In this document: one piece after another, positions 38,801-50,360 of the stretch
How positions within the stretch are numbered: the stretch's first letter is position 1
Layout of the letters: every line of letters begins with the position of its first letter
Assembly (NCBI GenBank): GCA_013397455.1
Contig: VYZB01000223.1
Coordinates: 1,377,274-1,441,273 of the forward strand
From: Crotophaga sulcirostris
Taxonomy: Eukaryota; Chordata; Aves; Cuculiformes; Crotophagidae
Reading direction: 5' to 3'
DNA length: 64,000 bases
Notes under the pieces: generated by a model
The model's database searches: none
Told to the model about the DNA's origin: nothing
The model's input: the letters and a program-made list of their open reading frames with translations, nothing else
Position numbers and translations under genes: made by a program

Positions 38801-41014
38801 GAGCTTTGAAAGCAACTCTCCCCTACCCACCAAGCCTTCACAGAGGAGATCCTTTCATGTAGCCTTGCTCCCACTCCAGCACCTTACAGTGGCATCGTGG
38901 GTTGCAGCAAACTCCATACCAAGTCCCTTCTGGATCTCCAAGAAAGCTTTTTTTCCATCCTGTCTGATGCTTGATATTGATGTGCTCCTACCCCTCTCCC
39001 AGCTTTCTTTGACTCTCATCCTTTCCCTATCCCATCTGAATGTGGGAAACATCTTTCCACACACTCGTAAGGAGCCCTCTTTCTTTTTCCTTACTGCTTT
39101 CTTCCACTTCATCGTTCCCATTGCAGCCAGCAGGACAGAGCAACCTTCCCCCATACTGCCTAGCCACAGCTCTTTAATCGAGGCATATGATTGTGGTGTG
39201 AGTAAACACTTCTGTCGTAAATCACTGTTTCCGTCACTACAGGACTTAACTCCTAGCCAGCATATCTGGGCAGAGCAGCCTTAATTTCATTGAAGCAACA
39301 GCTTCTTTGTGTCAAGGGCATATCAACTCTGTGCTATGCTAACACATCAGCATTGCAAACAAGGGCAAATGCAGATATGGGATTTGTAAGAGGGCTAATT
39401 TGCTCAGAAGTGGTTGTTGAAGAGCACATAATGCCAAACCATATGGCAGGAAACCTTCATACAAAATGAATTCCATCATAATCTGGTAGGGTCTGCTTAT
39501 TGCCATTTTCCCAAGGATCTTTTTCACGTTAAAAGAATCTGTGGTATTTACTGAGTGACTCCCGCACGCAGATCTGGGAAAATAAGTGTACCTGCTGTTC
39601 CTAGTGTTTCCCTGTCAGATATGTGTACACTTCTAGCAGAGGGTTTTTTCACTCTCCCATTAGACCTATCATGCCAAAACAATGAATAATGAATCTACTG
39701 GAAAGGTATGACAGTCAATTATCTGGCCATGCATACCAAGGTGAATGCAATAGGTTTTGTAATGTCTCTGGCAAGAAATTTTGGTACCTTTGAGCCTTCA
39801 GTAGCTGTAAACTGGAATTGCTGTGGTAACTTTTCAGCATAATGCTAAAACTCTTAACGGGGTGCCATGTTTAACATTTGATTTTCTACTATATTCATCC
39901 TTCAGGCATTGCTGGATTGGGACCTTTTTTAAAGGGCCCTACTTTGTGAACCAGTGATGACAAATGTTGATATGACATCTGTTGCTCGCTTTAAATTACC
40001 TCTTAGTCTGTTGGAATTAATCTTGAAGGCATTTTTTAATGAAATTTTTTTTTCATGAAAGTTGATACAACCTGTGGGAGATCAGAATAAAAAAGAAAAT
40101 GCCCCAATCCTGCCAAGAGAATACCTTATGTGCCAGCTGCTTTTTTTTGTTATCCTGCTTTCTGTGATATTAATACAGCTGGTTTCCAAGGCACTTAAAT
40201 AGATAACAGGTTGTTACAGTATGGAGGAATTCTCCTTGAGAAGAGAGTAAATCGTTAGGACTGCTTCCTGAACATGACCCAAAAGCTACTGCATTCAAAT
40301 AACAAAACCTTGCATTCTTTGTAGGAGCTTGTGCTGTTCTGTCTTGCAGATAAATTTCCCACTCCATCCAGGATCACTGAATAATTTCTTGAGTTATCTT
40401 TCTGCGTGCTCAGTCTGTAGCATAGCAAAGGATTTTATCCCTATGCTCCACGTGAGATTTGCCTTACGACTATTTGGGTGACAATGGGTACTTTGTTAGC
40501 ACCAGTCTGATCAGTGTTTTACCTACTGCATTTCATTCAAAAGTTGTAAATATGACTTATTAAATCATGCTAAATGACTGTAATAATTCAACCCAAATGT
40601 GAAGGAAACCCCATCAAGTTTTTGAAAACTAAATTTGTGTTAATATACATCTGTCACATTTTCTTTAGGTACAAATGAATACAAGCCACACAGCGGTTGG
40701 TGAATGTTAACTTTTGGAAAGGGGAATGTTTCTTACGTGTAAGGCTTTAAACCCCCTGAAATTTAGAGGACAGCTCAGTGAAAAGATGCTGGTTGGTTCT
40801 GAGATAATATGGAAGTTGTGCAATCTTTGTGCAGATGGCCATGATCAAAACAAATCCTTTTCGATGCAAGGATTTTGGAGGCTTGATGAGGGAAAGATTT
40901 CTGAAGGCCTTTTGTGTCCGTATGTAGTGAAATTCCTGCAGAATGGATTTGAGGTTTGCACCTGCTATAGTGTTTGGTAATGCTAGACAGAAGTATTAGC
41001 AGGTCATGATTAGC
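35834..41014 (+). other. KIF16B: KIF16B last intron, later section: no gene recognised
   Basis: AT-rich intron, with a pyrimidine-rich stretch around 38820-39130 that leaves long chance ORFs open on both strands. No exon, known repeat or RNA gene is seen. Confidence 0.6.
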
Positions 41015-41075
41015 AGAAAGCATTACATGACTACAGAATAAACCAGAAAGCATCACACAAGCACAGAATGAAACC
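41015..41075. repeat. Imperfect 30-bp tandem duplication
   Basis: The unit beginning AGAAAGCAT starts at 41015 and again at 41045. Both copies run through a CACAGAAT/TACAGAAT-like middle to an AAACC end. They differ at several positions. The pair lies about 235 bp upstream of the last KIF16B exon, and no function is evident. Confidence 0.6.
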
Positions 41076-41309
41076 ATTACTAAGCTTGGCAGGGGAAGAA
41101 AGTGGGAAATACTTCTGCTTTTCCTGAGCTTAATTACAGGCAATTCAGTAGACATGTTTTGTGGATTTAGATCCTGGTGGTTATTAAATGGACTTTTCAC
41201 AGTCCATGGAGATCTTGTTTCTTTTTTTTTATACCACTGTTCATTTAATTCTTGGTCGTAATCAATTTGATCAAGTAAACCTTATGAGATTTTGTGTTTT
41301 GTTCCACAG

Positions 41310-41468
41310 AAATACCTCAGGAGCTTTTTCTCTGCAATGCTGAAGTCGCCATCGTCTCCACTGCACATCGATAAAGTGGGGCTAACTCTGTCAAAGCACA
41401 CCATCTGCGAATTCTCACCGTTCTTCAGGAAAGGTGTTTTTGACTACAGCAGCCATGGGACCAGCTAA
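41310..41468 (+). CDS. KIF16B: KIF16B last coding exon, PX domain end and C-terminus
   Basis: The acceptor CACAG ends at 41309. The exon encodes 52 residues and stops at TAA 41466-41468. It starts KYLRSFFSAML, the last helix of the PX domain, and ends with the strongly conserved KIF16B tail motifs SKHTICEFSPFF and GVFDYSSHG. The mammalian protein ends at the same place, so the natural C-terminus is present and complete. It joins the exon at 25507-25590 in phase 0. Substitutions relative to mammalian KIF16B as I recall it are conservative, such as Lys to Arg after SPFF and a final Ser in place of Gly. There is no frameshift or early stop, so the gene looks functional. Confidence 0.96.
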   Translation, partial: KYLRSFFSAMLKSPSSPLHIDKVGLTLSKHTICEFSPFFRKGVFDYSSHGTS

Positions 41469-42028
41469 CTTTGTGACCAGGACCCTTCTGCCACGGGAGC
41501 ACAGTCAGAGTGGTGCCTTCACTTTCGCGGTGCGAGAGAAATGAGGGGGAAGGAAAAAAGGTGTCTTCCTCCATACCTGGGAAGTCGCATCAAAACAACT
41601 CCAGTAAAGACCGCTACACCCCAGCGCTAGCCTTTGGCCTTTACCAGTTCTCATATTAGTGCCTGCATTTTCCTGGCGTGGGGTATACAGACATTTTTGT
41701 GTAGATTGTTCCGTTAATACTGTTCAAAGATTCTGACTCTTGTTCTGTGTTTGAATCTGCTCCTTAGCAGGAGTGCTTCCTTCCCTTTTGCTCAGACAAT
41801 TTGTTCGGGTGATGTGAGAGCATCTTGTGTTTAGCATGGCAGTGTGTCATGCTAAACAGGGATTCTGAGCAGCCTTTCGATTTCTGTCCAAGCTGTTCCT
41901 CTTTTGTTTCTTTGTAGCATACTATGGCGTTTAAGGTAATGCTCATACTCCACTGTTGTTTCTTTTTTTCCCTCCCAGGCATTCATTTTAACTGTTTGAC
42001 TGTATAATTGTATAGTTTTCCTCAGAAG

Positions 42029-42034
42029 AATAAA
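42029..42034 (+). terminator. KIF16B: Proximal poly(A) signal AATAAA
   Basis: This is a canonical hexamer about 560 bp after the KIF16B stop. The downstream GT-rich element is only moderate (GGGTAACTTGAATGTTT). Use would give a short 3' UTR without the Pumilio motifs. Confidence 0.5.
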
Positions 42035-42426
42035 AGGCCTGGGTAACTTGAATGTTTACAAAAATATATGCAGCAGAAAGAATATAATTTAAACTCTGTA
42101 TAAGTCTTCCACACTTGATTGTTTTGAAGCAGAACGAATCACTTGCCATTAATTAAGAAGCAGAGGAAGCAATAGTTACCAAAGAATGCGGTCAGCATCT
42201 TTTCAGATTTTCTAATTACTCAGACTGTAAGTGGATACTGTGCACTGTACAGAGCTCATAGCTATGCATAAAGCTAATGCAAAGCGCTATATTTCTTTTT
42301 TTAAAAAATAGCTTCTTCGCAGTAGCATAACACTGTAAAACCTGGTTTTTATTTGCATCGATTAAAATTTACTGGATTTGACTAATAGTACTTTGAAACT
42401 ACTCAGGACTCATTCAGACTTGCACA

Positions 42427-42480
42427 TGTATATACAGGTAGAACTCATTTTATATTGCTGCGGATCCAAAAATGTATATA
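42427..42480 (+). promoter_or_regulatory. KIF16B: Two Pumilio-type RNA elements in the 3' UTR
   Basis: TGTATATA occurs at 42427-42434 and 42473-42480, both exact matches to the Pumilio recognition element UGUANAUA, 46 bp apart. Pumilio proteins usually repress or localise messages that carry such sites. Both lie only in the longer UTR, beyond the AATAAA at 42029, so they could be skipped by alternative polyadenylation. Confidence 0.45.
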
Positions 42481-42560
42481 CACTGTGGCTGGAACTGAAT
42501 ACATGTACATGTTAATGTATAATTGGTTGTATAAAAATCAGAATCAAACAATTTCCAGTT

Positions 42561-42566
42561 ATTAAA
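42561..42566 (+). terminator. KIF16B: Likely main poly(A) signal ATTAAA
   Basis: This common variant hexamer has a GT-rich downstream element beginning about 20 bp later (from about 42583). Of the candidates in the UTR it has the best spacing and downstream element. ATTAAA at 42692-42697, followed by a T-rich tract, is the next alternative. Confidence 0.5.
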
Positions 42567-42699
42567 ACACATAACGGAAAGTTAGTTTTGTGTGCCATTT
42601 GTTAGGAGTGTGAAGCATTATTTGTGAATTGCCATCATCAACCACTAATAGGTCTTGATAATCAAACTATTTCATGTTGTAGAAAATTATTATTAAAAC

Positions 42700-43759
42700 G
42701 TAAAGCAACAACACTGGTGACTTTTTTATTTCATGACCTAAGTTATAGGAACAGTAATGTTTTATGTTTGTTATGATGTATAAAGATAATTGGGTTCCAT
42801 TACTAAGCCTAGCCTGCTACAATAAGCATTTCTAATTTAAAAAAATATATATATTACAATGGATCATGTAAATTTTGAGAGTATTTTTATTATTTAGATT
42901 CATTTGAGTGAAAACAAATGTTAGGGTAAAATTTCTAAACCACCGGAGCTCTATTATCAGCAGGGTAGGCTTTAGTATCTTTGGATATGTCTGACTTTAT
43001 GTGACTCTTATCTGACTTAGTCATCTTAATACCTTAATAAGGTTTTTCAGCTAAGGATTACAATCAAACCTGTTGGTTCCCAAATTGGTATTGCACCTTG
43101 TCCCAGCGATACTCAGTTTCTCTTGTGCATTTCTGCCCTGGAGTGCTGACTTCACCTGCGCTTCATTACCAACAGGCACCCAACCCCATGATCCTTACCG
43201 TGCCCTCTGCCTGTTTTACACCTCTCTGGTCTATCCTAGGGCTTTTTTGTGCACATATCATCCCCGTGACCAGGAGGCTGTGTCCTCCCTCCCTCCTTCA
43301 CCCCACTGTTTGGCTTGGCTTTGCTTGTGCAGAAAGTGAAGGTTTCTTGCTTGCTGAGTTCCTACAGTGAGCTGAGTGACTGGAGTTTGATGTTGCTGCA
43401 CACGTTAATGGAAGGCTGGTAACTTCACTTGGCTGTGTTACCCTGATGCCCATATGAGTGCTTCAGAGGCAGAAACTGGGCATGCTATTCCTGGTCGTCA
43501 TATCTGACCCTAAATCTTACCTCAAAACCAGTCTTTTCTATTTCTCCTTCTCCCTTGGCCTGCTCCCCCTCCTACCTCATTGCAATGCAATATGATAAAG
43601 AATGAATGCTTCCCAGTTTAAAAAAATGAATTTTACATGACTGTAGATCATTATTTCCTGTGTGCCACTTCTATGAAGGGACCTGGCAGGCCGAGAAATG
43701 GCAGCTGCTTTATCTGCTGCACAAACCCAGTTTCTGCAGATGTCCTACCTGAAAAACCA
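42700..43759. other. Downstream flank of KIF16B: no gene recognised
   Basis: Intergenic or late 3' UTR sequence. A pyrimidine-rich, GC-richer stretch at 43090-43350 gives overlapping chance ORFs. No known repeat is seen. Confidence 0.6.
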
Positions 43760-43880
43760 CGAGTAGTGCCAAGCGCTTTCCCGTGGCAAGCAGCACAGAG
43801 CCTCATGAGCAAAACGCCGTAGTGCCGCGTGGCCAATGTTCGTCTGCGAGAAGAGTTGAGCGCGCAGGGCTCCCGGAGGT
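43760..43880 (+). promoter_or_regulatory. CpG cluster with CCAAT box and consensus splice donor: possible promoter and first exon
   Basis: Twelve CpGs fall in about 115 bp (43760-43875) inside CpG-poor surroundings. CCAAT lies at 43833-43837 within GGCCAATG. About 40 bp downstream is the consensus 5' splice site GGAG/gtaagg, with the exon/intron border at 43878/43879. Such a layout fits a small CpG promoter driving a spliced transcript to the right, for example a lncRNA. There is no TATA box and no clear coding potential. The assignment is inferred. Confidence 0.35.
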
Positions 43881-46042
43881 AAGGACCATGCTTTGTGTCA
43901 CTTTGGATTTGGAGAACCTGTTTAAGAAAAACACAACTAGACAGAGAGTTAAGTCGAGTGAAAAATATGAATATTTATATTTATCACATGAATTTCAAAG
44001 AAGGCTTGTACTCAGTTCCTGTCTACAGTACAGATTAATTCAGGGAGGACCAGATGCTCTAGTGGTATAAACCTGCCAATAAGGTGGCTAATTTATGTTG
44101 GCTAGTTTATCTGGCCTGCAGCGTTAAATGTGTACATTGCAAATAACAAAGTAAAGGCCGATTAATCACTCCATTTAAAATGTCATCAAGTTAAAAGCAA
44201 GAGAAATGCAAGTGTAAGCATGCAATTAGGACCACAGCCTCAGGCTACCAGTTTTTCCCACCTTCTTATGTATCTGTCAGTAATATCCAGAGTTTAATCA
44301 AATGACTGCAAGCTTAGGCTAAGAGGCATCTTGTAATAATTTCATCAGTAAAAATATGATGGCTCTTTATAAACTACAGTCTTTAAACTCAGGCTTCGTA
44401 AGAAGTTTCCAATAGAAGTTGAGATGCCTGTCAAAATTATTAGCCTGTTTCAAGGTGTTCAAACTGCATTTCTGTGAAGATACCCTCAGATGATAAATTT
44501 CTCCATAAATTTTATTTTCAAAATATTGGCACTTTAAAAAAACATGGTAAAAGTCATCTCAGGGCTCATGTTTTTTCTCAAACTGCCTCTAATTGGGCAT
44601 GGGGGCTTCACAACAGCGAAATCCTTAAGTGAAACCTCAACTTCTGTATCAGGACTATTTAGATTTCAAGCAAAGTGTTTGTTTAAGTGCTTTACTGAAC
44701 CGGTGCAATCGTTCCTACCCATGTAACTGAAGTTGTGCCCCCATTAAATCACCAAACTGCTTGGCTGATATCCTTGCTGAGCCTACAGTGGTTTTTCATT
44801 GGTAGGGTTGCAAAAAAAAAGCCAAAAGGCACACTGGAGATGGTCCTGGTCTATTTTTCTGCATGATGGCATGGTCAAGATGCAAAAAATCCTCTGGGCA
44901 ACACCTTCTTGTTGGTCTTGACCCCTCACTCTCTGCCCTACCACTAAATGGCTCCTGGCAGTCCCCTTGCTCCACAGCTGCCCTGTCCTGAGAGCCAACA
45001 GGTTTAGTCCTAAAACCAACGGTCAGCTGCCACTAGACTTTGGACTAGAGGCTTTACCCTCATGTCTCAGCAAAAAATGCTATTGGCAGCATGGGAAGCC
45101 CTGTTTCGATTTTCTTCTTTATAATTTTATTTTCTTTATAAACAGTGATATTTTTCTCCAATGTCATGCCGACAGCTGAAGTGTTGGCTCCCCATAGCAC
45201 AGCCTGCATGCTCACAGAGAATTTCAGCAATTGTTGCTTTTAAGAAATCGGTCTTAGAAAAAGAAATAAGTCTAAGAAAAAAGTCTGCGGACTTTTTCAA
45301 AGTTCTTCTTGGTTTCTTTTGATAGCTTCTTCCATCGTCTCAAAACAGTTTCATCCACTGGCTTGTTCTCTTTCTTTACAAGTTTTTGATTATTTCCTTT
45401 CTGTTTTCTTGTTTTACAGACAGTTTAGATGAATGTGCTGGGAAGAGCTGAAGAAAAAGAAAACCCTTTATTATTTGAAAAGAGGTCGTTATCTCGTCAT
45501 CTTCTGATCTAGCAAAGGGGAACATGCGTTTTTGATCTCTTTACATATTTTGAACTTCTGAGCCTTCAAAGGTCTTACATGCTGCAGCTTTTTTGGGGCA
45601 TTATTGCACTTTTTCATGATCATTCCTATGCTCTTTTCCATTGTAATTAACATTTGACACGAGCCTTTCTTCAAACAATGTGTTGGAGGAGAGGGACCCT
45701 TCTACTTAATGATACCTCCTTGTTTAGGTCAGGATGTCTTTGTGGGACTCTGTGCTTTGTCACCATCCTTGCCCAACAGTGTATTTTCTTCATGTTAACC
45801 TGTTTTAATGTTGCCTTGAGATAGGGATTGTCTCTGTGGTATTGGGTTATTATCTTTTCTTGAGATACGGATCGGAGATCACAGATTAAAACTAGGTTTT
45901 AGTCACATTCAGCAAAACTCAATGTCCTTGCTTTTTGGTATTGTGAATTATATCTAAAACCAGAGTCTTAAAAATATAGAGGAAAAAAACCCTAAATTAT
46001 TTTGTCAACTGGGAGATCTCAGTGTGTTTTCAGGACTTCTGT
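43881..46042. other. Intergenic: no gene recognised; POU/SOX-like motif at 44135-44151
   Basis: Non-repetitive, AT-rich sequence. TTGCAAAT (7 of 8 to the octamer) is followed directly by AACAAAG, a perfect SOX core, at 44137-44151. A GATTAATCA homeodomain-like core lies about 10 bp downstream. No exon or RNA gene is seen. Confidence 0.5.
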
Positions 46043-47290
46043 TTCACAGAATCACAGAATGGTTGGTGTTAGAAGGCACCTCTGGAGATCATCTTGTCTA
46101 ACCCCCCTGCTAAAGCGGATTCACCTACAGCAGGTTGAACAGAAACGCGTCCAGGCAGGTTTTGAAGATACCTAGCAAAGGAGACCCAGAAACCTCCCTG
46201 AGCAGCCTGTTCCAGTGCTCCATCTCACTCACAGTAAAGAAGTTTTTCCTCATGTTCAGGTTGTTTGTACCCGTTGCCCCTTGTCCTGTCACTGGGCACT
46301 GTTGAGAAGAGTCTGGCCCCATTCTCCTGACACCTGCCCCTTCGATATTTATAAACACTGATGAGCTCCCCTCTCAGTCTTTTCCGGGCTAAACAGACTG
46401 AGCTCACCAAGCCTCTCCTCATAAGTGATGCTCCAGTCGTCTGATCATCTTCATGGCCCTCTGCTGGACTCTCTCCAGTAGTTCCTGGCCCTTCTTGAGC
46501 TGGAAAGCCCTGAACTGGATACAGTACTCCAGATATGGCATCACTAGGGCAGAGTAGAGGGGGAGAATAACCTCCCTTGATCTGTTTGCGACACTTTTCT
46601 TAATGCACCCCAGGATATCATTAGCCTTCTAATCAGGGCACACTGCTGGCTCATGGTTAGCTTGTTGACTCCCAGGTCTTTCTACAGTACTGTTTCCCAT
46701 CCGGTCAACCCCTAACCTGTATTGGTGCAGAGGGTTATTTTTCTCGAGATGGAGAGCCCTACACTTGCCTTTGTTGGACTTTATTAGGTTCCTCTGTGCC
46801 CAGCTTTCCAGGCTGTCCAGGTCTTGCTGAATGGCAGCACAGCCTTCTGGTGTATGAGCCACTCCTCCCAGCTTTGTACCATCAACCAACTTGCTGAGTA
46901 TATGCTCTGTTCCCTCATCCAGGTCATTGCTGAATATTTTGAACAAGACTGAGCCAAGGACTGACCTCTGGGGAACGTTGCTGGCTACAGGCTTCCAAAT
47001 GGACTCTGCTGCTGATCACAACCCTTTGTGGTCTGCCATCCAGCCAGTTCTTGATCCACCTCACTGTTCACTCTTCCGACCCACACTTCCTAAGCTTACC
47101 TATGAGAATGCTGTGGGAGACAGTGTCTAAAACCTTGCTGAAGATGAGGTAGGCAATATTCACCACTCTCCCCTCATACCCAGCCAGTTATGCCATCATA
47201 GAAGACTATCAGATTGGTCAAGCACGATTTCCTCTTGTTGAACCCATGTTGACCACTCCCAGTAATCTTCTTTTCTTCGTGGCTGTCTTT
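46043..47290 (-). mobile_element. CR1 LINE, degraded copy covering the reverse-transcriptase core to the 3' end
   Basis: On the - strand this copy runs from the CR1 3' end (two CACAGAAT octamers near 46043-46060) back through the ORF2 C-terminus and into the reverse-transcriptase domain. Recognisable parts include FKIFSNDLDEGTEHILSK, NKGKCRALHLEKNNPLHQYR and [10 protein letters not shown]. The YLDFSKAFD box reads YLIFSKVLD; the aspartate codon is at 47143-47145. The FADD box reads LVDG (46878-46889). Both catalytic positions are thus altered, and several frameshifts break the ORF, so it cannot be active. The 5' end is a truncation somewhere near 47280-47310; its exact point is unclear. It is more decayed than the CR1 at 22657. 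Confidence 0.93.
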
Positions 47291-47529
47291 TATTCCCAGA
47301 TACGGGTAGCTATGAGATGCATGAGTTGGAAGTTACTCCTTTTCATGGTGCAAATGAGCATAACAATAATGAGAGCTTGAAAAAAATCATTCTATGGAAA
47401 TTGTAACCATCTGCGTATCAAATCACCTGTCGTTCCCATTGTGTTCAGCAGGAGCCAAGGTAATGTACTATCACTGAAAAAAACAGCCTTGGCACATTTC
47501 CGTCCATAACCACCTCTAATTCTCATCAC
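47291..47529. other. Spacer between two CR1 fragments
   Basis: This is about 240 bp of sequence without a recognised feature. Part of its left end may still belong to the CR1 on the - strand. Confidence 0.4.
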
Positions 47530-47590
47530 TTATGGTTGGACTCAATGATCTCAAAGGTCTCTTGTAACCTAAATCATTTTGTGATTTTAG
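47530..47590 (+). mobile_element. Very short CR1 3' tail, + orientation
   Basis: The stretch reading TGGTTGGACTCAATGATCTC, then AAAGGTCTC and CAACCTAAATCATTTTGTGA with small differences, is the sense-strand 3' end of a CR1 element. It closes with the ATTTTGTGATTTT form of the terminal octamer repeat. Only about 60 bp are present, typical of extreme 5' truncation. It faces the longer CR1 on the other strand. Confidence 0.75.
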
Positions 47591-49779
47591 TAGCTGAGCA
47601 ATGGGGAAAGAGTGCTGGACAGTGTAGGTACAGTACAACCCTCTGAAAGGTTAGCATAAGACTGTGAGCAATTAGATACATATCTCAGTTTGTTCCGTAT
47701 TACAATCTGTCCAATTTCAGCTTGGGAGTGTTCATTAGTATAGTGTAGATAAAAGAAATTGCCAGTTCTGGGAAGCAAGCGCTTCCAGGAGGTATGGTGG
47801 ACGCCCTCAGTGCTCCAACATGAAAAGGTTGCTCAACAGCGTGTGAAATCAGACTCTTGGACAAGCTTCCAAGCTGCCAGAGCATATTGATTCTGGCACC
47901 TGTTTTCATAGGCAGGTGCTCAGGTTTATATGTCCAGATGAAGTTACCTCTTAACATCTTAATTATATGCCAGACTTTGGCTTTATCTGTTGTACGAGTA
48001 GCACTGGGTGTTGTTAGGAAAGGCAGTGGAGAATGGAAATGTGCCCCAAAAATTGCAAGAAAATTATAAACCAAACAAAACAAACCCAAGTGCTTGTTCT
48101 AAAAACATGCATTGCATATTTCTTAATCTGCAGTAACAGTAATCTTCCATTGCATTATCTACTGAATGGAACCAGAATTGCTCAAATGTGAAGCAGGTGA
48201 GAGCATCCTCAGCACATCTTATCTCACATGCAGAGGATTTGACTTTGTTCTTCTGTAGTAGTAGAGCAAGGTTTTAGTGTGTCAGTGAGAAATGCTGTGG
48301 GACTCTGTTAGGGTGCATTTCTATTTAGTGTGAACTAAATTAAAGATGGCATTTGAAAGTTGTACTGAGTAGCCTGACCTTTACATGCAGGATGAGATTT
48401 TACAGAATAAGTTTGGATGCTTTATTAATGCTCATCTGGTGTCCTGCACCTTACAGCGCAAAAGGCATATAATAATATTCACTACACCATTATGAAGACT
48501 CTTGTAGTACCTTTCCAGCAAGAATTTGACAAGGCTGGTAAGAGAGACTGCCTAGATGATATCCTGGAAAATCAGTGAGAACAGGGTTGGGTTGAGTGAT
48601 TTATTATCCAGGTAGAGGAGGGGTTGGACTGCGGTTATTGAGGCTTCCCAGAGCTCTCTGCTAAAAATTTTGTGGTCAGTATTTCTCTCCTCAAGATACG
48701 CTGAGCTTAGGTCCTCAAAGCAAATTAGCTGTTCTGTGATTTATATACAGTTTGGCCAATATTATCTGTTCAGGTGGAAACTTCTTCCTGTGGCGATTAC
48801 CCATTCAAAACACAGGAAATGAGTGATGGCAGGAGGGTAGAGGCAGAAGGGGACCAAAAAAGATGTTGGTACCACTTGGGCACCTTGAGAGCTAAGTCTA
48901 ACACCCCTTTCCCATGTTAACCTGCCCGATGAAGCTCAGGACTCAGGGATTACTTCCTACAACTTCCTACAAGTTGAGATGAAGGAGCAGCTTTGTGGTT
49001 TCTCTGTTGGTTTCCAATGACAATCAGTTCCTTTGGTTCCTTTGCTCAAGCCCTTTTTAAAGTAATTTATGTTTCGGTTGCAATTCTTTTGGAGGTTAAA
49101 TGCACATGTTGTGTTGATCCTTTTCCTTTTTTTTTTTGGTGTAATTTGTGTACTGTCCCCTTAGATATTGCCAGGGATGTTGGGGGATAAAAAAAAACAA
49201 AAACAAGCTGAAGTACCATTTGTTTTTGTGTTTCCTCTCTGTTCCTCCAGCTTTGTTTTCACCTTCACATAGAAATGCACCTTCAAGGACAATTTTAAAC
49301 TCTGGTTGGTCTCCAGGTAACCTAAATTTTTCATTCCCTTATTATTAAACCTAAGCTTGTAACAAAGTGAACTCTCATCCCTTTTCAAATTAACCCCTTG
49401 GTGCAAAATGTCAAGGATTTTCCAACTCTATCAAATAGAAGTCACTGAAGTTGGGAACCTATTGACATGAAAGGGTTAATCTATTAGCCACTATTTAATG
49501 CCCTCAGCTTTAATCTACAGAATCACAGCTAGTGCTGTGACTTACTAACCCCACTGCAAAAATGTCGAAGAATTGGTGTTATTGGGTCTTTTATTCAGGG
49601 ATAGACTTGGAGAAAACCAAACAACTTCACAGCTGTAAAGGAAAACGAATACAGGGTCTGGGATTGGAAGCCAGCTGTAATTAGAGAGAGGTGCATCCCA
49701 TGGTAACAGGCCTTGGGACAAAACCAACTGTCAACTATAAAGTATTCCTCCGGGTTTCTAATCTCAGTGCAGCTGCAGT
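47591..49779. other. Intergenic: no feature recognised
   Basis: No exon, repeat family or RNA gene is seen. A 10-bp unit, ACTTCCTACA, is repeated head to tail near 48953-48972. The - strand ORF at 47700-48089 has no recognisable motifs. Confidence 0.6.
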
Positions 49780-50360
49780 GGGATAATGCCTGTGGTACCC
49801 ATGGAGCCACAGGGACTGGAGCAACCTGGGCAGACTGGTTTGGAGTGGCTGGCTGCAGGAGGGCTGTTTGGCTTGGCTGATCTGCCCCACAGCTCTCCTG
49901 GCTCCAGGCACGTTTCCCCCCACAGCGGGTCCGACCGTGGGATCACCGGGACAAGCGCAGGTGCTGCTCTCAGTAAGAGTGCGTGGCTGCTCCAGGGGGC
50001 CACGCCAGGACACGAGGCTGGAGGAGGGCTCCAAGGCATTCCGGTGCCCCTGCTCCCCGCGCTGGAGATGTTGACAGATGGTTTGTGTGTTTGAGAAATC
50101 AAAGCCAGGATTTCTGCAGACGCACTGGGTACCCCGGAGAGCCTTTCCTTGCCAGCTATTAGCTCAGGTAATGCAAATAGGCCAGAGAACAAAAAAAAAA
50201 AGGAGTTTTCTATCTGACTCCATCGCCAAATGCTCCTTCCCCACGGTGCCTGGGGTGGGAGTGGGAGCCACAGCTCAACAGCAAGGAGCACCCCAAGAGT
50301 GCAGACAACCCTGGGACAAGAACTGCCCACCCCTGCTCCCAGCTCCGCACTGTGATTTGG
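49780..50360. other. GC- and CpG-rich patch
   Basis: The GC content rises sharply here and CpGs recur (for example around 49905-50060 and 50120-50240). Low stop density leaves overlapping ORFs open on both strands, the longest being 188 codons at 49764-50330 on the - strand. Because both strands are open, composition rather than coding is the likely cause. It could be a small CpG island or a non-coding exon. Confidence 0.4.

Larger units (their letters stand above)
41469..42585 (+). other. KIF16B: KIF16B 3' untranslated region
   Basis: This is non-coding sequence directly after the stop codon. Its 3' limit is inferred. ATTAAA at 42561-42566 is followed about 20 bp later by a GT-rich stretch (TTAGTTTTGTGTGCC), the usual arrangement for cleavage near 42580-42590. 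An upstream AATAAA (42029-42034) could give a shorter UTR. Further ATTAAA hexamers at 42361-42366 and 42692-42697 offer other ends. Confidence 0.7.

Noticed and set aside
38865..39284. 139-codon + strand ORF
   Set aside because: It lies in a pyrimidine-rich tract that depletes stop codons, and the opposite strand is open too. No motif is recognised.
49764..50330. 188-codon - strand ORF with a hydrophobic N-terminus
   Set aside because: It lies in a GC-rich patch where the + strand is also open over the same bases. It has no family motif, and its first residue is not from an ATG. Composition explains it.
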